Positions 46,702 through 55,793 of a DNA stretch of 64,000 nucleotides are shown here, one piece after another (position 1 is the stretch's first letter; every line of letters starts with the position of its first letter). The notes beneath the pieces were generated by a model that searched no databases, was not told the origin of the DNA, and was given only the letters and a program-made list of their open reading frames with translations. The stretch comes from Rhodococcoides kyotonense. Lineage in GTDB: Bacteria > Actinomycetota > Actinomycetes > Mycobacteriales > Mycobacteriaceae. A program made the position numbers and the translations under genes. Location: contig NZ_LVHI01000023.1 in NCBI RefSeq assembly GCF_001645385.1, forward strand, positions 477,969 to 541,968, given 5' to 3'.

Positions 46702-47691
46702 ATGACTCCAGGCACGTCGTCGGACACGACGGTCGACGACAAGTTCGCCCAGGCGATTTCGTTGCTCGAAGCAGCGAGCACGGTCACCGTGCTGTGTCAC
46801 GTGCAGCCGGACGCGGACACCATCGGCAGCGGTCTCGCGCTGGCCATCGTGCTGAAGCGTCGCGGCGTGGACGTCGAGGTGTCCTTCGCCACGCCGAGCG
46901 AACTGCCGGAGTCCATGAGCGAGCTTCCCGGCCGCGAGATGTTGGTCTCGGCCGGGGAAGTTCGTCGCGGTGTCGACCTGGTGGTGTCGGTCGACGCGGG
47001 TAGCCGAGGGCGGCTCGGCGATCTCGGCGACTGCCTCGACGCGGCGGACGCGTCTCTCGTCATCGACCACCATCGGTCGAACACGCGGTTCGGCACGTTG
47101 AACGTCGTCGATCCAGCTGCCGAATCGACGACGGCCGTCATCACGCGCCTGCTCGACGCCTGGAGCGTCGACATCGACGCCGACATAGCGCACTGTCTAT
47201 TCGCCGGTCTCGTCACCGACACCGGCTCGTTCCGATGGGTCCGTCCCGGATCCCATCTGCTCGCCGAGCGTCTGCTCGCGACGGGTATCGACGGCGCCGC
47301 CATCGCCCGCCAGTTGTTGGACAGTCACCCGTTCGGGTGGTTGCCCATGCTCGGTTCCGTGCTCGGCTCGGCGACGCTCGTGCCGGAGGCCGTCGCGGGG
47401 CTCGGACTGGTGTACGCGGCCATCCTCTGCTCCGATTCCGCCGGTCTGCGATCCGAAGAAATCGAAAGCGTCATCGACATCGTGCGCACGACGTCCGAAG
47501 CCGAGGTCGCGGCGGTGTTCAAACAGCAGACCGCCGACGAGTGGACGGTGTCACTGCGGTCGAAGTCGTCCGTCGACGTCTCGGTCGTCGCGGCGACGCT
47601 CGGAGGCGGCGGGCACCGCAACGCCGCCGGCTTCACCGCGTTCGGGACCAAGGAAACCGTCGTCGCGGCGCTGATCGAGGCGCTCGGCTGA
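46702..47691 (+). CDS. DHH/DHHA1 phosphoesterase (NrnA-type, oligoribonuclease/pAp phosphatase)
   Basis: 329 residues. DHH domain with LCHVQPDADTIGSGLAL, VVSVDAGSRGRLGDL, and VIDHHRSNTRFG; C-terminal DHHA1 domain with GGGHRNAAGFTAFG. Family members degrade nano-RNA and dephosphorylate pAp, and in mycobacteria this neighbour of rbfA acts on cyclic dinucleotide products. Start: ATG at 46702 with ACGAGG upstream; GTG at 46696 also in frame. Confidence 0.92.
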   Translation: MTPGTSSDTTVDDKFAQAISLLEAASTVTVLCHVQPDADTIGSGLALAIVLKRRGVDVEVSFATPSELPESMSELPGREMLVSAGEVRRGVDLVVSVDAGSRGRLGDLGDCLDAADASLVIDHHRSNTRFGTLNVVDPAAESTTAVITRLLDAWSVDIDADIAHCLFAGLVTDTGSFRWVRPGSHLLAERLLATGIDGAAIARQLLDSHPFGWLPMLGSVLGSATLVPEAVAGLGLVYAAILCSDSAGLRSEEIESVIDIVRTTSEAEVAAVFKQQTADEWTVSLRSKSSVDVSVVAATLGGGGHRNAAGFTAFGTKETVVAALIEALG

Positions 47692-47694
47692 TCG

Positions 47695-49044
47695 ATGGCT
47701 TCGACAGACGCGTTCGTCGGCCGTGACGCGAGTGCTCGCAGGATTCTGGGTCTTGCGCTGCCCGCCCTCGGTGTACTGGCGGCCGAACCCCTCTATCTGT
47801 TGTTCGACGCCGCAGTCGTCGGTCGACTCGGTGCGCTGCCCTTGGCGGGTCTGGCCGTGGGCGGCCTCGTCCTCGCTCAGGTCAGTACCCAACTGACCTT
47901 CCTGTCGTACGGCACGACGGCCCGTGCGGCACGCATGCACGGCGCCGGACGCGAACGCGACGCCATCGGGGAGGGTGCCCAGGCCACGTGGCTCGCCCTG
48001 ATGCTCGGTATCGCGATCATCGGTGTGATGCAGGTGCTGTGCGGACCGATTCTGTCGGTCATCGGTGGCGGCGGTGACATCTCGGCGGAGGCGACGCTCT
48101 GGTTCCGCGTCGCAGTGCTCGGCGTCCCGTTCATTCTGGTGTCGTTGGCCGGAAACGGCTGGATGCGCGGGGTGCAGAACACGAGGCGACCGCTGATGTT
48201 CGTGGTGTCCGGACTCGGTCTGTCCGCGATTCTGTGTCCGCTGCTCGTGCACGGGCTGTTCGGTTTTCCGCGGCTCGAACTCGTGGGATCGGCGGTTGCG
48301 AACGTCGTCGGCCAGGCGGTGGCCGGCGCGTTCTTCATCGCCGCGGTGCTCCGAGCAGGCGTGCCGCTGCGGCCCGACTGGTCGATCATGCGCGCTCAGC
48401 TGGTGCTGGGGCGCGACCTCGTTCTGCGGAGCTTGGCGTTCCAGGCGTGTTTCCTGTCGGCGGCAGCAGTCGCGTCGCGCTTCGGTGCGGCGGCCGTCGC
48501 GGCGAACCAGGTCGTCCTGCACCTGTGGAATCTCGTCTCTTTGACACTCGACTCGTTGGCCATTGCCGCCCAGACGCTCGTCGGTGCTGCACTGGGCCGA
48601 GGAGACAGCAGGGGCGCGACCCGACTCGGCTGGCGGCTGACGGTGTGGTCCACCGTGTTCGCGCTCGTCCTCGCGGCGGTGTTCGCGCTCGGACTGCCGG
48701 TCATCCCGAACCTGTTCACCAGCGACAGCGCAGTGATCGACGAGATGGCGTCGATCTGGTGGATCTTCGTCGTCATCGTTCCGATCGCAGGCGTCGTGTT
48801 CGCGCTCGACGGGGTGCTGCTCGGCGCAGGAGATGCCGCGTTCCTCCGTACTGCCACGCTGGCGTGCGCGCTCGTGGGTTTCCTGCCGGCGATCTGGCTG
48901 GCGTTGGCGTTCGACTGGGGCTTGCGCGGAATCTGGTGTGGCCTCGGCATCTTCGTGACCTTGCGGATGGTCGCGGTGGTCGCGCGGACGTTGTCGGGCA
49001 AATGGACCCTCGTGGGAGCCGACATCCAGCGCAGGTCGGCCTGA
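47695..49044 (+). CDS. MATE-family efflux transporter (DinF-like)
   Basis: 449 residues, about 12 hydrophobic segments in two halves as in MATE antiporters: RILGLALPALGVLAAEPLYLLFDAAVVGRLG (N-terminal bundle), PFILVSLAGNGWMRGVQNTRRPL, and the second half from about residue 235 (RSLAFQACFLSAAAVASRFG). Order nrnA-dinF matches Rv2837c-Rv2836c. ATG start 4 bases after the preceding stop. Substrate unknown. No SOS box was seen upstream, unlike E. coli dinF. Confidence 0.9.
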   Translation: MASTDAFVGRDASARRILGLALPALGVLAAEPLYLLFDAAVVGRLGALPLAGLAVGGLVLAQVSTQLTFLSYGTTARAARMHGAGRERDAIGEGAQATWLALMLGIAIIGVMQVLCGPILSVIGGGGDISAEATLWFRVAVLGVPFILVSLAGNGWMRGVQNTRRPLMFVVSGLGLSAILCPLLVHGLFGFPRLELVGSAVANVVGQAVAGAFFIAAVLRAGVPLRPDWSIMRAQLVLGRDLVLRSLAFQACFLSAAAVASRFGAAAVAANQVVLHLWNLVSLTLDSLAIAAQTLVGAALGRGDSRGATRLGWRLTVWSTVFALVLAAVFALGLPVIPNLFTSDSAVIDEMASIWWIFVVIVPIAGVVFALDGVLLGAGDAAFLRTATLACALVGFLPAIWLALAFDWGLRGIWCGLGIFVTLRMVAVVARTLSGKWTLVGADIQRRSA

Positions 49045-49047
49045 CGG

Positions 49048-50121
49048 TCATCGGGACGCCGGGTGCAGCGCCACCTCGTGACTCTTGACGACGAAGTACA
49101 CCTGCTTGCCGGGTTCGAGATCGAGCTCCCGCGCGGCCGTGGGCGTCACATCCGCGGCGACGCCGGGGGAGCCGTCGGGGTTGTCGGACCCGCGAAGCCG
49201 AACCGTCGCGCCGTGCACGTCGATCTCGGCGAGGGTCACCGGCAGCACGTTGCGAGGGCTGCCGTGGGGTGGCTCGGAATACACGGCGACGGAGGCAGGC
49301 GAGAAGACCGCGACCGCCGAGCCGTCGGCGACATCTCCGTGACCGAACACCTCAAGGCCCCACGGCGTTCGAATAGACCCCGAACCGTCGACGTGGCCCG
49401 GCAGCAGATTGACCCCCGCGATGCGGGCGGCGAACGAACTGCGGGGTGCGGTGAGGACCTCCGTCGTCGTACCGCGTTCGACGATTCGGCCCGACTCGAC
49501 GACAACGACGGTATCCGCGAGCGCGAGAGCGTCGAGCAGGTCGTGGGTGACGATGACGGCCGTTCGATGCTGGTCACGTAGGACCGTGCGGAGCAGCCGT
49601 CGCACGGCAGGCGCGGTCCCGACGTCGAGTGCCGACATCGGCTCGTCCAACAGCAGAACACGGGGGTCGGCGGCGAGGGCGCGTGCGATCGCGATGCGCT
49701 GAGCCTGACCTCCCGACAGCTGCGACGGTCTGCGTCCGGCCAGGTCGGCAGCGTCGACGGCCGTCAACCAGTCGTGCGCGATACGGCGTGATTCTCGACG
49801 TCCGACGCCCCGGCTTCGGGGTGCGAAGGCGACGTTGGCCTCGGCGGTCAGATGAGGAAACAGCAGCGCTTTCTGCGTCAGTGTTGCGACGCCACGCGCA
49901 TGGGCGGGGACGAACGTGCCGTCCGTCGTGTCGGTGACGACGTCGGATCCGAGAACGACGCGTCCGCGGTCGGGGCGCAGGAGACCCGCGACAAGAGACA
50001 GCAGTGTCGACTTGCCTGCGCCGTTGGGCCCGAGGACGGCCACCACCTCGCCGTCGTCGATCTCCATGTGGAAGTCGACGTCGCGGCCGGTGATCTCGGC
50101 GCAGAGGGAAACGGATGTCAC
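49048..50121 (-). CDS. modC: Molybdate ABC transporter ATP-binding protein
   Basis: 357 residues: Walker [11 protein letters not shown]-loop, signature LSGGQAQR, Walker [13 protein letters not shown], switch His in VTHDLLDAL, and a C-terminal TOBE domain ([31 protein letters not shown]) that binds molybdate. GTG start at 50121 overlaps the modB stop by 4 bases. Last gene of the mod operon; its stop lies 3 bases from the MATE gene stop. Confidence 0.93.
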   Translation of the reverse strand: MTSVSLCAEITGRDVDFHMEIDDGEVVAVLGPNGAGKSTLLSLVAGLLRPDRGRVVLGSDVVTDTTDGTFVPAHARGVATLTQKALLFPHLTAEANVAFAPRSRGVGRRESRRIAHDWLTAVDAADLAGRRPSQLSGGQAQRIAIARALAADPRVLLLDEPMSALDVGTAPAVRRLLRTVLRDQHRTAVIVTHDLLDALALADTVVVVESGRIVERGTTTEVLTAPRSSFAARIAGVNLLPGHVDGSGSIRTPWGLEVFGHGDVADGSAVAVFSPASVAVYSEPPHGSPRNVLPVTLAEIDVHGATVRLRGSDNPDGSPGVAADVTPTAARELDLEPGKQVYFVVKSHEVALHPASR

Positions 50122-50927
50122 AGTGCACCTGCCAGTCGGCGGCCTCGTGCCGCGAGCACGATGACTGCGGCGACGGCGATCAGCAGCAGCGACAGTGCCA
50201 CCGCGGCGTCGGCGTCGGTCTCACGCTGGAGGTAGATCTCCAGCGGCAGCGTTCTGGTGACGCCCTGCAGCGAGCCGGCGAAGGTCAGGGTTGCGCCGAA
50301 TTCACCGAGTGCGCGCGCGAACGCCAGCACGGCGCCCGACACGAGACCCGGAAGAACCAGAGGAACGGTGACCCGTCGCAACACCGTCGTCGGGCGGGCT
50401 CCGAGTGTGGCGGCGACCGTCTCGTAGTCGCGTCCCGAACTGCGCAGTGCGCCTTCGAGGCTCACGACGAGAAACGGCAACGACACGAACGTCTGCGCGA
50501 GAACCACTGCTGTCGTGGAGAAGGCGATGCCGATGCCCCACGCGTCGAGATATTCGCCGAGCAGCCCGAGCCGGCCGAAGGTGTAGAGCAGTGCGATACC
50601 GCCGACGACGGGAGGCAGGACGAGGGGGAGCAGCACGAGTGCCCGCAGCACGGACAAGCCGGGAAAGTCCGTGCGGGCGAGCACGAGAGCCATCGGCACG
50701 CCGAAGACGACGCACAGGCATGTGCTCGTCGCGGCGGTCTTCAGGCTCAGCAGAAGTGCGCTCTTCGACGCATCCGACGTGATCAGCGGCACGAAATTCG
50801 GCCAGTCGATCTTCAGGATGATCGCCACGAGAGGTGCGACGACGAAGAGCGCACCGATCGCGGCCGGAACGAAGACCCACGCCGGAATCCCGACGCGTAC
50901 GTCGTTCCCGCGCCGAGCAGAGGTCAC
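50118..50927 (-). CDS. modB: Molybdate ABC transporter permease
   Basis: 269 residues, six predicted membrane helices. The EAA loop is recognisable in [41 protein letters not shown] (core E-x3-A-AxLGA, and the G-E-F-G end), matching the ModB/CysT type. GTG start at 50927 overlaps the modA stop by 4 bases. Confidence 0.93.
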   Translation of the reverse strand: MTSARRGNDVRVGIPAWVFVPAAIGALFVVAPLVAIILKIDWPNFVPLITSDASKSALLLSLKTAATSTCLCVVFGVPMALVLARTDFPGLSVLRALVLLPLVLPPVVGGIALLYTFGRLGLLGEYLDAWGIGIAFSTTAVVLAQTFVSLPFLVVSLEGALRSSGRDYETVAATLGARPTTVLRRVTVPLVLPGLVSGAVLAFARALGEFGATLTFAGSLQGVTRTLPLEIYLQRETDADAAVALSLLLIAVAAVIVLAARGRRLAGAL

Positions 50928-51721
50928 GGCGCGCCGAATCCTGCCTCTGTCAACACGCGTCGGCCGGTATCGGACGTCACGAGAGCAACGAATGCTGCTG
51001 CGGTGCCGGCATTGTCGCTGCTGTTCAGTGTTGCGATCGGGTAGGTGTTGACGGCTTCCGCGGATTCCGGGAAGTCGACCGTCGCCACCTGGTCGCCGAC
51101 GCCTGCTGCGTCGGTCACGTAGACCAGTCCGGCATCGGCCTGGCCGGAGGTGACCTTGCCGAGCACGTCCGTCACCGCGGATTCCTCGCTGACGGCAGGG
51201 ATCTCGGTGCCGGTGGCGTCCTCGACCTTTTTCGTCGCGCTACCGCAGGGGACTTGAGGTGCGCAGATGACGGTCAGCACGTCGGGGTCGGCCAAGTCGG
51301 CGAACGAGGTGACGTTCTTCGGGTTTCCGGGCGCGGTGACGATGGTCAGCGTGTTGGTGGCGAAGTTCGCCGGCTCGCCCGCGACCAGGTCGCCGTCGAC
51401 GGCCTTGGTCATGTTGCTGGTGTCCGCCGACGCGAACACGTCGGCGGGCGCACCCTGAATCAGCTGGGTGACGAGGTCGGACGAGCCCGCGAAGTTGAAT
51501 TCGACGTTCGTACCGGGGTTTTCGGCCTCGAACGTCTCGCCGAGTTCGGTGAACGTCGTCTTCAGCGACGCGGCGGCGAACACCGTGATGTCACCGGTGA
51601 CGGCGCCGCTCGATGCTGTGGCCGATGCGTCGGAGTCGCTGTTCGTATCCGGGTTCGAACAGCCGGCAACGAGAGCTGCGGATGCTCCGACAGCGGCGAG
51701 CGTGGCGAGGGTGCGATTCAC
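50924..51721 (-). CDS. modA: Molybdate-binding lipoprotein
   Basis: 265-residue periplasmic-type binding protein, anchored as a lipoprotein: [19 protein letters not shown] (lipobox VAGC). Mature protein has [31 protein letters not shown] and [12 protein letters not shown], the ModA ligand-binding pattern with the two oxyanion Ser. GTG start at 51721, preceded by GGAGGG on the coding strand. Ligand could also be tungstate. Confidence 0.93.
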   Translation of the reverse strand: MNRTLATLAAVGASAALVAGCSNPDTNSDSDASATASSGAVTGDITVFAAASLKTTFTELGETFEAENPGTNVEFNFAGSSDLVTQLIQGAPADVFASADTSNMTKAVDGDLVAGEPANFATNTLTIVTAPGNPKNVTSFADLADPDVLTVICAPQVPCGSATKKVEDATGTEIPAVSEESAVTDVLGKVTSGQADAGLVYVTDAAGVGDQVATVDFPESAEAVNTYPIATLNSSDNAGTAAAFVALVTSDTGRRVLTEAGFGAP

Positions 51722-51750
51722 GGAGGGTTCCTTCGTCTTCGGGGCAGGGT

Positions 51751-52149
51751 TCAGGGTGCTTCGACGATGACGGTCGTCGCCTTCACCACGGCGACGGCGA
51801 CCTTGCCGGGTTCGAGGTCCAGATTCCGCACGGATTCGGTGCTCATGAGCGAGACGACGGTGAACGGTCCGCACTGCATTTCCACCTCACTCATGACGGT
51901 GTCCGAGGTGACCTTCGTGACCAGGCCGACGAGGCGATTGCGTGCCGAACTTCCGGTTCCGGTCGGGTCCGGAGGAGGCGACGCGTTCTCCCGGGCGAAC
52001 CTCGCGAGGTCTCGACCGTCGACGACCTTCCGGCCTGCCTCGTCCTTGGTCGACGCGAGTGTGCCGCCGTCGATCCACCTACGTACGGTGTCGTCGCTCA
52101 CTCCGAGGAGAGCAGCAGCGTCCTTGACGCGAATCCTCGAATGCGGCAT
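51751..52149 (-). CDS. Excisionase-type HTH plus TOBE molybdate-binding regulator
   Basis: 132 residues. N-terminal MerR/excisionase-type helix-turn-helix: RIRVKDAAALLGVSDDTVRRWIDGGTLAS. C-terminal TOBE/Mop domain: NRLVGLVTKVTSDTVMSEVEMQ and LEPGKVAVAVVKATTVIVE. This is a compact molybdate-responsive regulator or storage protein, different from the classical ModE with a LysR-like HTH. It lies 29 bases before modA, in the same direction, so it probably controls the mod operon. Confidence 0.86.
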   Translation of the reverse strand: MPHSRIRVKDAAALLGVSDDTVRRWIDGGTLASTKDEAGRKVVDGRDLARFARENASPPPDPTGTGSSARNRLVGLVTKVTSDTVMSEVEMQCGPFTVVSLMSTESVRNLDLEPGKVAVAVVKATTVIVEAP

Positions 52150-52192
52150 GAATCGAACTGTAGACCAGCGCCTGCGGAACCGGTCGGGTGGG

Positions 52193-52387
52193 TCAGCGGC
52201 GTCTGCGTGCGTTCACGAAGCGTGCGAGAACCATCGCGGCCATCAGCGCGATGCCGCATACGACTGCGGTCAGAAGGAAACCGGTGACGAAGTCATCCGA
52301 TGCGATGCCTGCCAGGAGTGCTGCCATCACCGTGATGACGATTGCGGCGCGCATGCCGCCCTTCTCGGAGGCGGAGAGATTTCCCAT
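52193..52387 (-). CDS. Small two-helix membrane protein
   Basis: 64 residues: a short N-terminal SASEKGG, then two hydrophobic helices (MRAAIVITVMAALLAGIA, then FVTGFLLTAVVCGIALMAAM) and a basic C-terminus NARRRR. Nothing identifies a family. Lies 43 bases upstream of the TOBE regulator in the same direction; may be part of the operon. ATG start at 52387. The gap of 117 bases to the divergent phosphoesterase shows nothing clear. Confidence 0.6.
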   Translation of the reverse strand: MGNLSASEKGGMRAAIVITVMAALLAGIASDDFVTGFLLTAVVCGIALMAAMVLARFVNARRRR

Positions 52388-52504
52388 GGCTCGATTGTGA
52401 CACCGGGGTGTCGACCCGCCCACGCGCCTGTGGGAATCGTCGAGCAGGATAGGGCGTTGGTAGTTCTTCGAATCGAGTAACGCTCCATCGGAAGGACGGC
52501 GTAG

Positions 52505-53428
52505 TTGACAGCCAAGCTCTGGGCAGTGAGTGACATCCATATCGGGCACCGCGGCAATCGTCCGGTGACCGAGGCGATCGCACCCGAGTCGCCGGAGGAC
52601 TGGCTCATCGTCGCCGGCGACGTCTCGGAGAAGACCGACGACATCAAGTGGGCGCTGGAGCATCTGCGCAGCAAGTTCGCGAAGGTCATCTGGGTTCCCG
52701 GAAACCACGAGCTGTGGACCACCGCCAAGGATCCCGTGCAGATCCACGGCGTCGCCCGGTACGAGTATCTGGTGAATCTGTGCCGCGAGATCGACGTCGT
52801 CACTCCGGAGGATCCCTACCTCGTGTGGGAAGGCGAAGGCGGGCCCGCGACCCTCGTGCCGATGTTCCTGCTCTACGACTACTCGTTCCTCCCGCGCGGC
52901 GCGATCGACAAGGAGCACGGGCTGACGATCGCCCGCGACAAGAACGTCGTCGCCACCGACGAGTTTCTGCTGTCGCCGCAGCCGTACGCGACCCGAGACG
53001 CGTGGTGCCACGCGCGGATCGAATCGACTCGCGCGCGCCTGGACGCGCTCGACCTGTCGATCCAGACGGTGCTCATCAACCACTTTCCGCTGGTTCGGCA
53101 ACCGACGGATGTGCTGATCTATCCCGAGTTCGCACTGTGGTGCGGTTCCACGCTCACCGCCGACTGGCACACGCGCTACAACGCTGTGTGCTCGGTGTAC
53201 GGCCACCTGCACATTCCGCGCACCACGTTCTACGACGGCGTTCGGTTCGAAGAGGTGTCGGTCGGCTACCCGCGGGAATGGCAGCGACGCGGGTTGCCCG
53301 AGCAGGTCCTTCGTCAGATACTTCCCGTGCCCGAGTATCCGGCGGGGTCGTTGAACAAGTGGGGTGGCCATTTCAAGGTGACACCCGAAATGGAAGCCGA
53401 AGTCGAGAAGATGAGGTCGCAGCGTTGA
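52505..53428 (+). CDS. Metallophosphoesterase (Rv2795c-like)
   Basis: 307 residues, calcineurin-like fold with the expected ligands: WAVSDIHIGHRGN, LIVAGDVSEKTDD, VIWVPGNHELW, then VLINHFPL and SVYGHLHIPRTT. Substrate unknown. TTG start at 52505. The stop overlaps the TTG start of pptT by 4 bases; this pair is conserved in mycobacteria, so the phosphoesterase may act with PptT (for example on acyl-carrier-protein phosphopantetheine), which is only inference. Confidence 0.9.
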   Translation: MTAKLWAVSDIHIGHRGNRPVTEAIAPESPEDWLIVAGDVSEKTDDIKWALEHLRSKFAKVIWVPGNHELWTTAKDPVQIHGVARYEYLVNLCREIDVVTPEDPYLVWEGEGGPATLVPMFLLYDYSFLPRGAIDKEHGLTIARDKNVVATDEFLLSPQPYATRDAWCHARIESTRARLDALDLSIQTVLINHFPLVRQPTDVLIYPEFALWCGSTLTADWHTRYNAVCSVYGHLHIPRTTFYDGVRFEEVSVGYPREWQRRGLPEQVLRQILPVPEYPAGSLNKWGGHFKVTPEMEAEVEKMRSQR

Positions 53429-54090
53429 TCGAGTCCATCCTGCCGAGTGGCGTCGTCGCCGCGGAACTCTACGAGGACCCGCCCGGTCTCGCGCCGCATC
53501 CACTCGAGGCGCCGCTCGTGGCGAAGGCCGTCGACAAGCGCAAGCGGGAGTTCACGTCGGCGCGACACTGCGCGCGGGTCGCGATGGAGAAGTTGGGCGT
53601 CGAGCCCGCGCCGGTCATGCGGGGAGCGTCGGGTGCGCCGCAGTGGCCGAAGGGCGTGGTCGGCAGTCTCACGCACTGCGACGGATACCGCGCAGCAGCT
53701 CTCGCGTATTCGATGCAGGTGCGTTCGGTCGGTATCGACGCCGAACCACATGGGCCGCTGCCCGACGGAGTTTTAGACGCGGTCAGCATCGCCGCGGAAC
53801 GGGACTGGCTCGCATCGCAGAACGACGACGGTACCCACTGGGATCGACTCTTGTTCTGCGCGAAGGAAGCCACGTACAAGGCGTGGGAGCCGCTGACCGG
53901 CCGCTGGCTCGGTTTCGAGGATGCGCACATCACGTTCGAACGCACCGGGGTCGGCGAGGACGTCTCCGGGACGTTCCATTCACGACTGCTGGTGCCCGGC
54001 GACACGCATGCCGGACCGGCGCTGACGTCGTTCGACGGGCGTTGGCTCGTCCAGGGCGGTCTGATCGTGACGGCGATCGCGGTCGTCTAG
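53425..54090 (+). CDS. pptT: 4-prime-phosphopantetheinyl transferase PptT
   Basis: Activates carrier proteins of mycolate, polyketide and siderophore synthesis by attaching phosphopantetheine from CoA. 221 residues: N-terminal half with KRKREFTSARHCAR, the GVVGSLTHCDGYRAAALA block, the magnesium-binding SVGIDAEPHGPLPDGVLD, and the CAKEATYKAWEPLTGRWLGF motif with its KEAxYK core. TTG start at 53425 coupled to the phosphoesterase. PptT is essential in M. tuberculosis. A following hydrophobic C-terminus ends at 54090. Confidence 0.94.
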   Translation: MIESILPSGVVAAELYEDPPGLAPHPLEAPLVAKAVDKRKREFTSARHCARVAMEKLGVEPAPVMRGASGAPQWPKGVVGSLTHCDGYRAAALAYSMQVRSVGIDAEPHGPLPDGVLDAVSIAAERDWLASQNDDGTHWDRLLFCAKEATYKAWEPLTGRWLGFEDAHITFERTGVGEDVSGTFHSRLLVPGDTHAGPALTSFDGRWLVQGGLIVTAIAVV

Positions 54091-54148
54091 CGCGCGTCGG
54101 CCGGTCGACGGCGTTCGGATGGTTCGCCGCCTGGCAGAATGGTCACTC

Positions 54149-55075
54149 GTGTCTGCACGTGGAAAGTTGTCGTCCGGTCTCGTCGGAGCCGGTCTGTTGG
54201 TCGTCGACAAAGGTCAGGGAGTGACGAGTCACGACGTGGTGGCGTCGTGCCGCAAGCTGTTGAACACGCGCAAGGTCGGGCACGCGGGCACGCTCGATCC
54301 GATGGCGACCGGTGTCCTGGTTCTCGGTGTCGAGCGGGCGACGAAGATGCTGGGCCTGCTCGCGCTCACGACGAAGGCGTACACGGCGACCATTCGCCTC
54401 GGTCGGACAACGACCACCGACGACGCCGAGGGAGACACACTCGCCGACGTCGACGCGTCCGCGGTCACGGACGACGCCATCGCCGCCGAGATCGCGCGGT
54501 TGACCGGTGACATCGAGCAGGTGCCGTCGAGTGTGAGCGCGATCAAGGTCGACGGTCAGCGTGCTCACAAGCTCGTTCGAGCGGGCGAGGAATTCACGAT
54601 CCCTGCTCGACGCGTCAGCGTGACTCGCTTCGACGTGGTCGCCCGACGGGACGTCGAGGACGGCGGTTTCGTGGATCTCGACGTCGAGGTGGTTTGCTCG
54701 TCGGGAACCTACGTGCGCGCCTTGGCGCGGGATCTCGGTGCGGCACTCGGAGTCGGTGGCCATCTGACGGCGTTGCGCCGGACGAGGGTCGGCCCGTTCA
54801 CGCTGGACCACGCTCGCACGCTCGAACAGTTGGCGGACGAGCCCGGAGTGAGTCTGGACATCGACGAGGCAGCGCGAACGGCGTTCCCGCACAGGCAGAT
54901 CGATGCTGCGGAGGCCGAGTCGATCAGTCAGGGACGGTGGCTCGACCCGATCGGTATGCCCGGCGTCTACGCCGCGATCGACCCGAGCGGACACACGATC
55001 GCGCTGCTGCAGGAGAAGGGCAAGCGGGCCAGCTCGGTCATGGTCGTCCGCCCGGCAACCCTGCGCGGGCTGTAG
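54149..55075 (+). CDS. truB: tRNA pseudouridine-55 synthase
   Basis: Makes pseudouridine in the T-loop of tRNAs. 308 residues: GAGLLVVDKGQGVTSHDVVA, catalytic Asp in HAGTLDPMATGVLVLGV, RLGRTTTTDDAEG, and SGTYVRALARDLGAALGVGGHL. The C-terminal extension (about 240-308) is the actinobacterial PUA-like tail. GTG start at 54149. Its stop TAG directly abuts the convergent stop of the DtxR-family gene (zero spacing). Confidence 0.95.
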   Translation: MSARGKLSSGLVGAGLLVVDKGQGVTSHDVVASCRKLLNTRKVGHAGTLDPMATGVLVLGVERATKMLGLLALTTKAYTATIRLGRTTTTDDAEGDTLADVDASAVTDDAIAAEIARLTGDIEQVPSSVSAIKVDGQRAHKLVRAGEEFTIPARRVSVTRFDVVARRDVEDGGFVDLDVEVVCSSGTYVRALARDLGAALGVGGHLTALRRTRVGPFTLDHARTLEQLADEPGVSLDIDEAARTAFPHRQIDAAEAESISQGRWLDPIGMPGVYAAIDPSGHTIALLQEKGKRASSVMVVRPATLRGL

Positions 55076-55783
55076 CTAGGACGGAACCATCCAGATCGCC
55101 TCGGCCGCACGCTGTCCGAGATCGATCGCGTTGTTGCTCGGTTGGCCGAGTTCGATGGCGACGGTACCTGCATAGTCCCGTCGCTCGACCACTGTGATCG
55201 ACAGATCGAGCTTGATCCCGACGGAGTCGAAGTAGCGCAGCATCGCCGGATCCGAATCCGAGATGCGAGCGACTCGCCCACGCTGACCGTCCGTGTACTC
55301 GCTCAGACGCGTCGCCTCGGGGGAGGAGATCGCACCGTCGACCGACGGAATCGGGTCCCCGTGTGGATCTCGTTGCGGGAAGCCCAGTTTCGCATCGATA
55401 CGCGCCATCATCAGATCGGACACGGCATGTTCGAGGATCTCGGCTTCGTCGTGCACCTCGTCCCATCCATAGCCGAGTTCTCGGACGAGGAAGGTCTCGA
55501 TGAGGCGATGCCGACGAACCATCGCGACCGCTGCGGTGCGTCCGCGATCGGTCAACGAAATCGCGCCGTAGCGCGCGTGATCGACCATTCCTTGGTCGGC
55601 GAGCTTGCGGATCGCTTCCGAGACGGTCGACGCCGACACCCCGATACGTTCGGACAACATCTTCGTGCTGACCGCTTCCTCGCTCCACTCGCTGGCGGTC
55701 CAGATGACCTTCAGATAGTCCTGCGCGACGGCGGACAACTGCACGTCGTCGGCCGTGCCGGGCTCATCGGTTCGTTCCACCAC
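55076..55783 (-). CDS. DtxR/MntR-family metal-dependent regulator (SirR-like)
   Basis: 235 residues. Winged helix: LSAVAQDYLKVIWTASEWS, VSTKMLSERIGVSASTVSEA; dimerisation/metal domain with MVDHARYGAISLTDRGRTAA, HRLIETFLVRELGYGWDEVH and EAEILEHAVSD (metal ligands of the MntR/IdeR group); an FeoA-like C-terminal domain with SDSDPAMLRYFDSVGIKLD. Last gene of a metal ABC operon. The start is uncertain: GTG at 55783 or 55780 avoids overlap; GTG at 55819 would overlap the permease by 26 bases. Likely represses the transporter when manganese is sufficient. Confidence 0.88.
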   Translation of the reverse strand: MVERTDEPGTADDVQLSAVAQDYLKVIWTASEWSEEAVSTKMLSERIGVSASTVSEAIRKLADQGMVDHARYGAISLTDRGRTAAVAMVRRHRLIETFLVRELGYGWDEVHDEAEILEHAVSDLMMARIDAKLGFPQRDPHGDPIPSVDGAISSPEATRLSEYTDGQRGRVARISDSDPAMLRYFDSVGIKLDLSITVVERRDYAGTVAIELGQPSNNAIDLGQRAAEAIWMVPS

Positions 55784-55793
55784 GGCACCGAGC

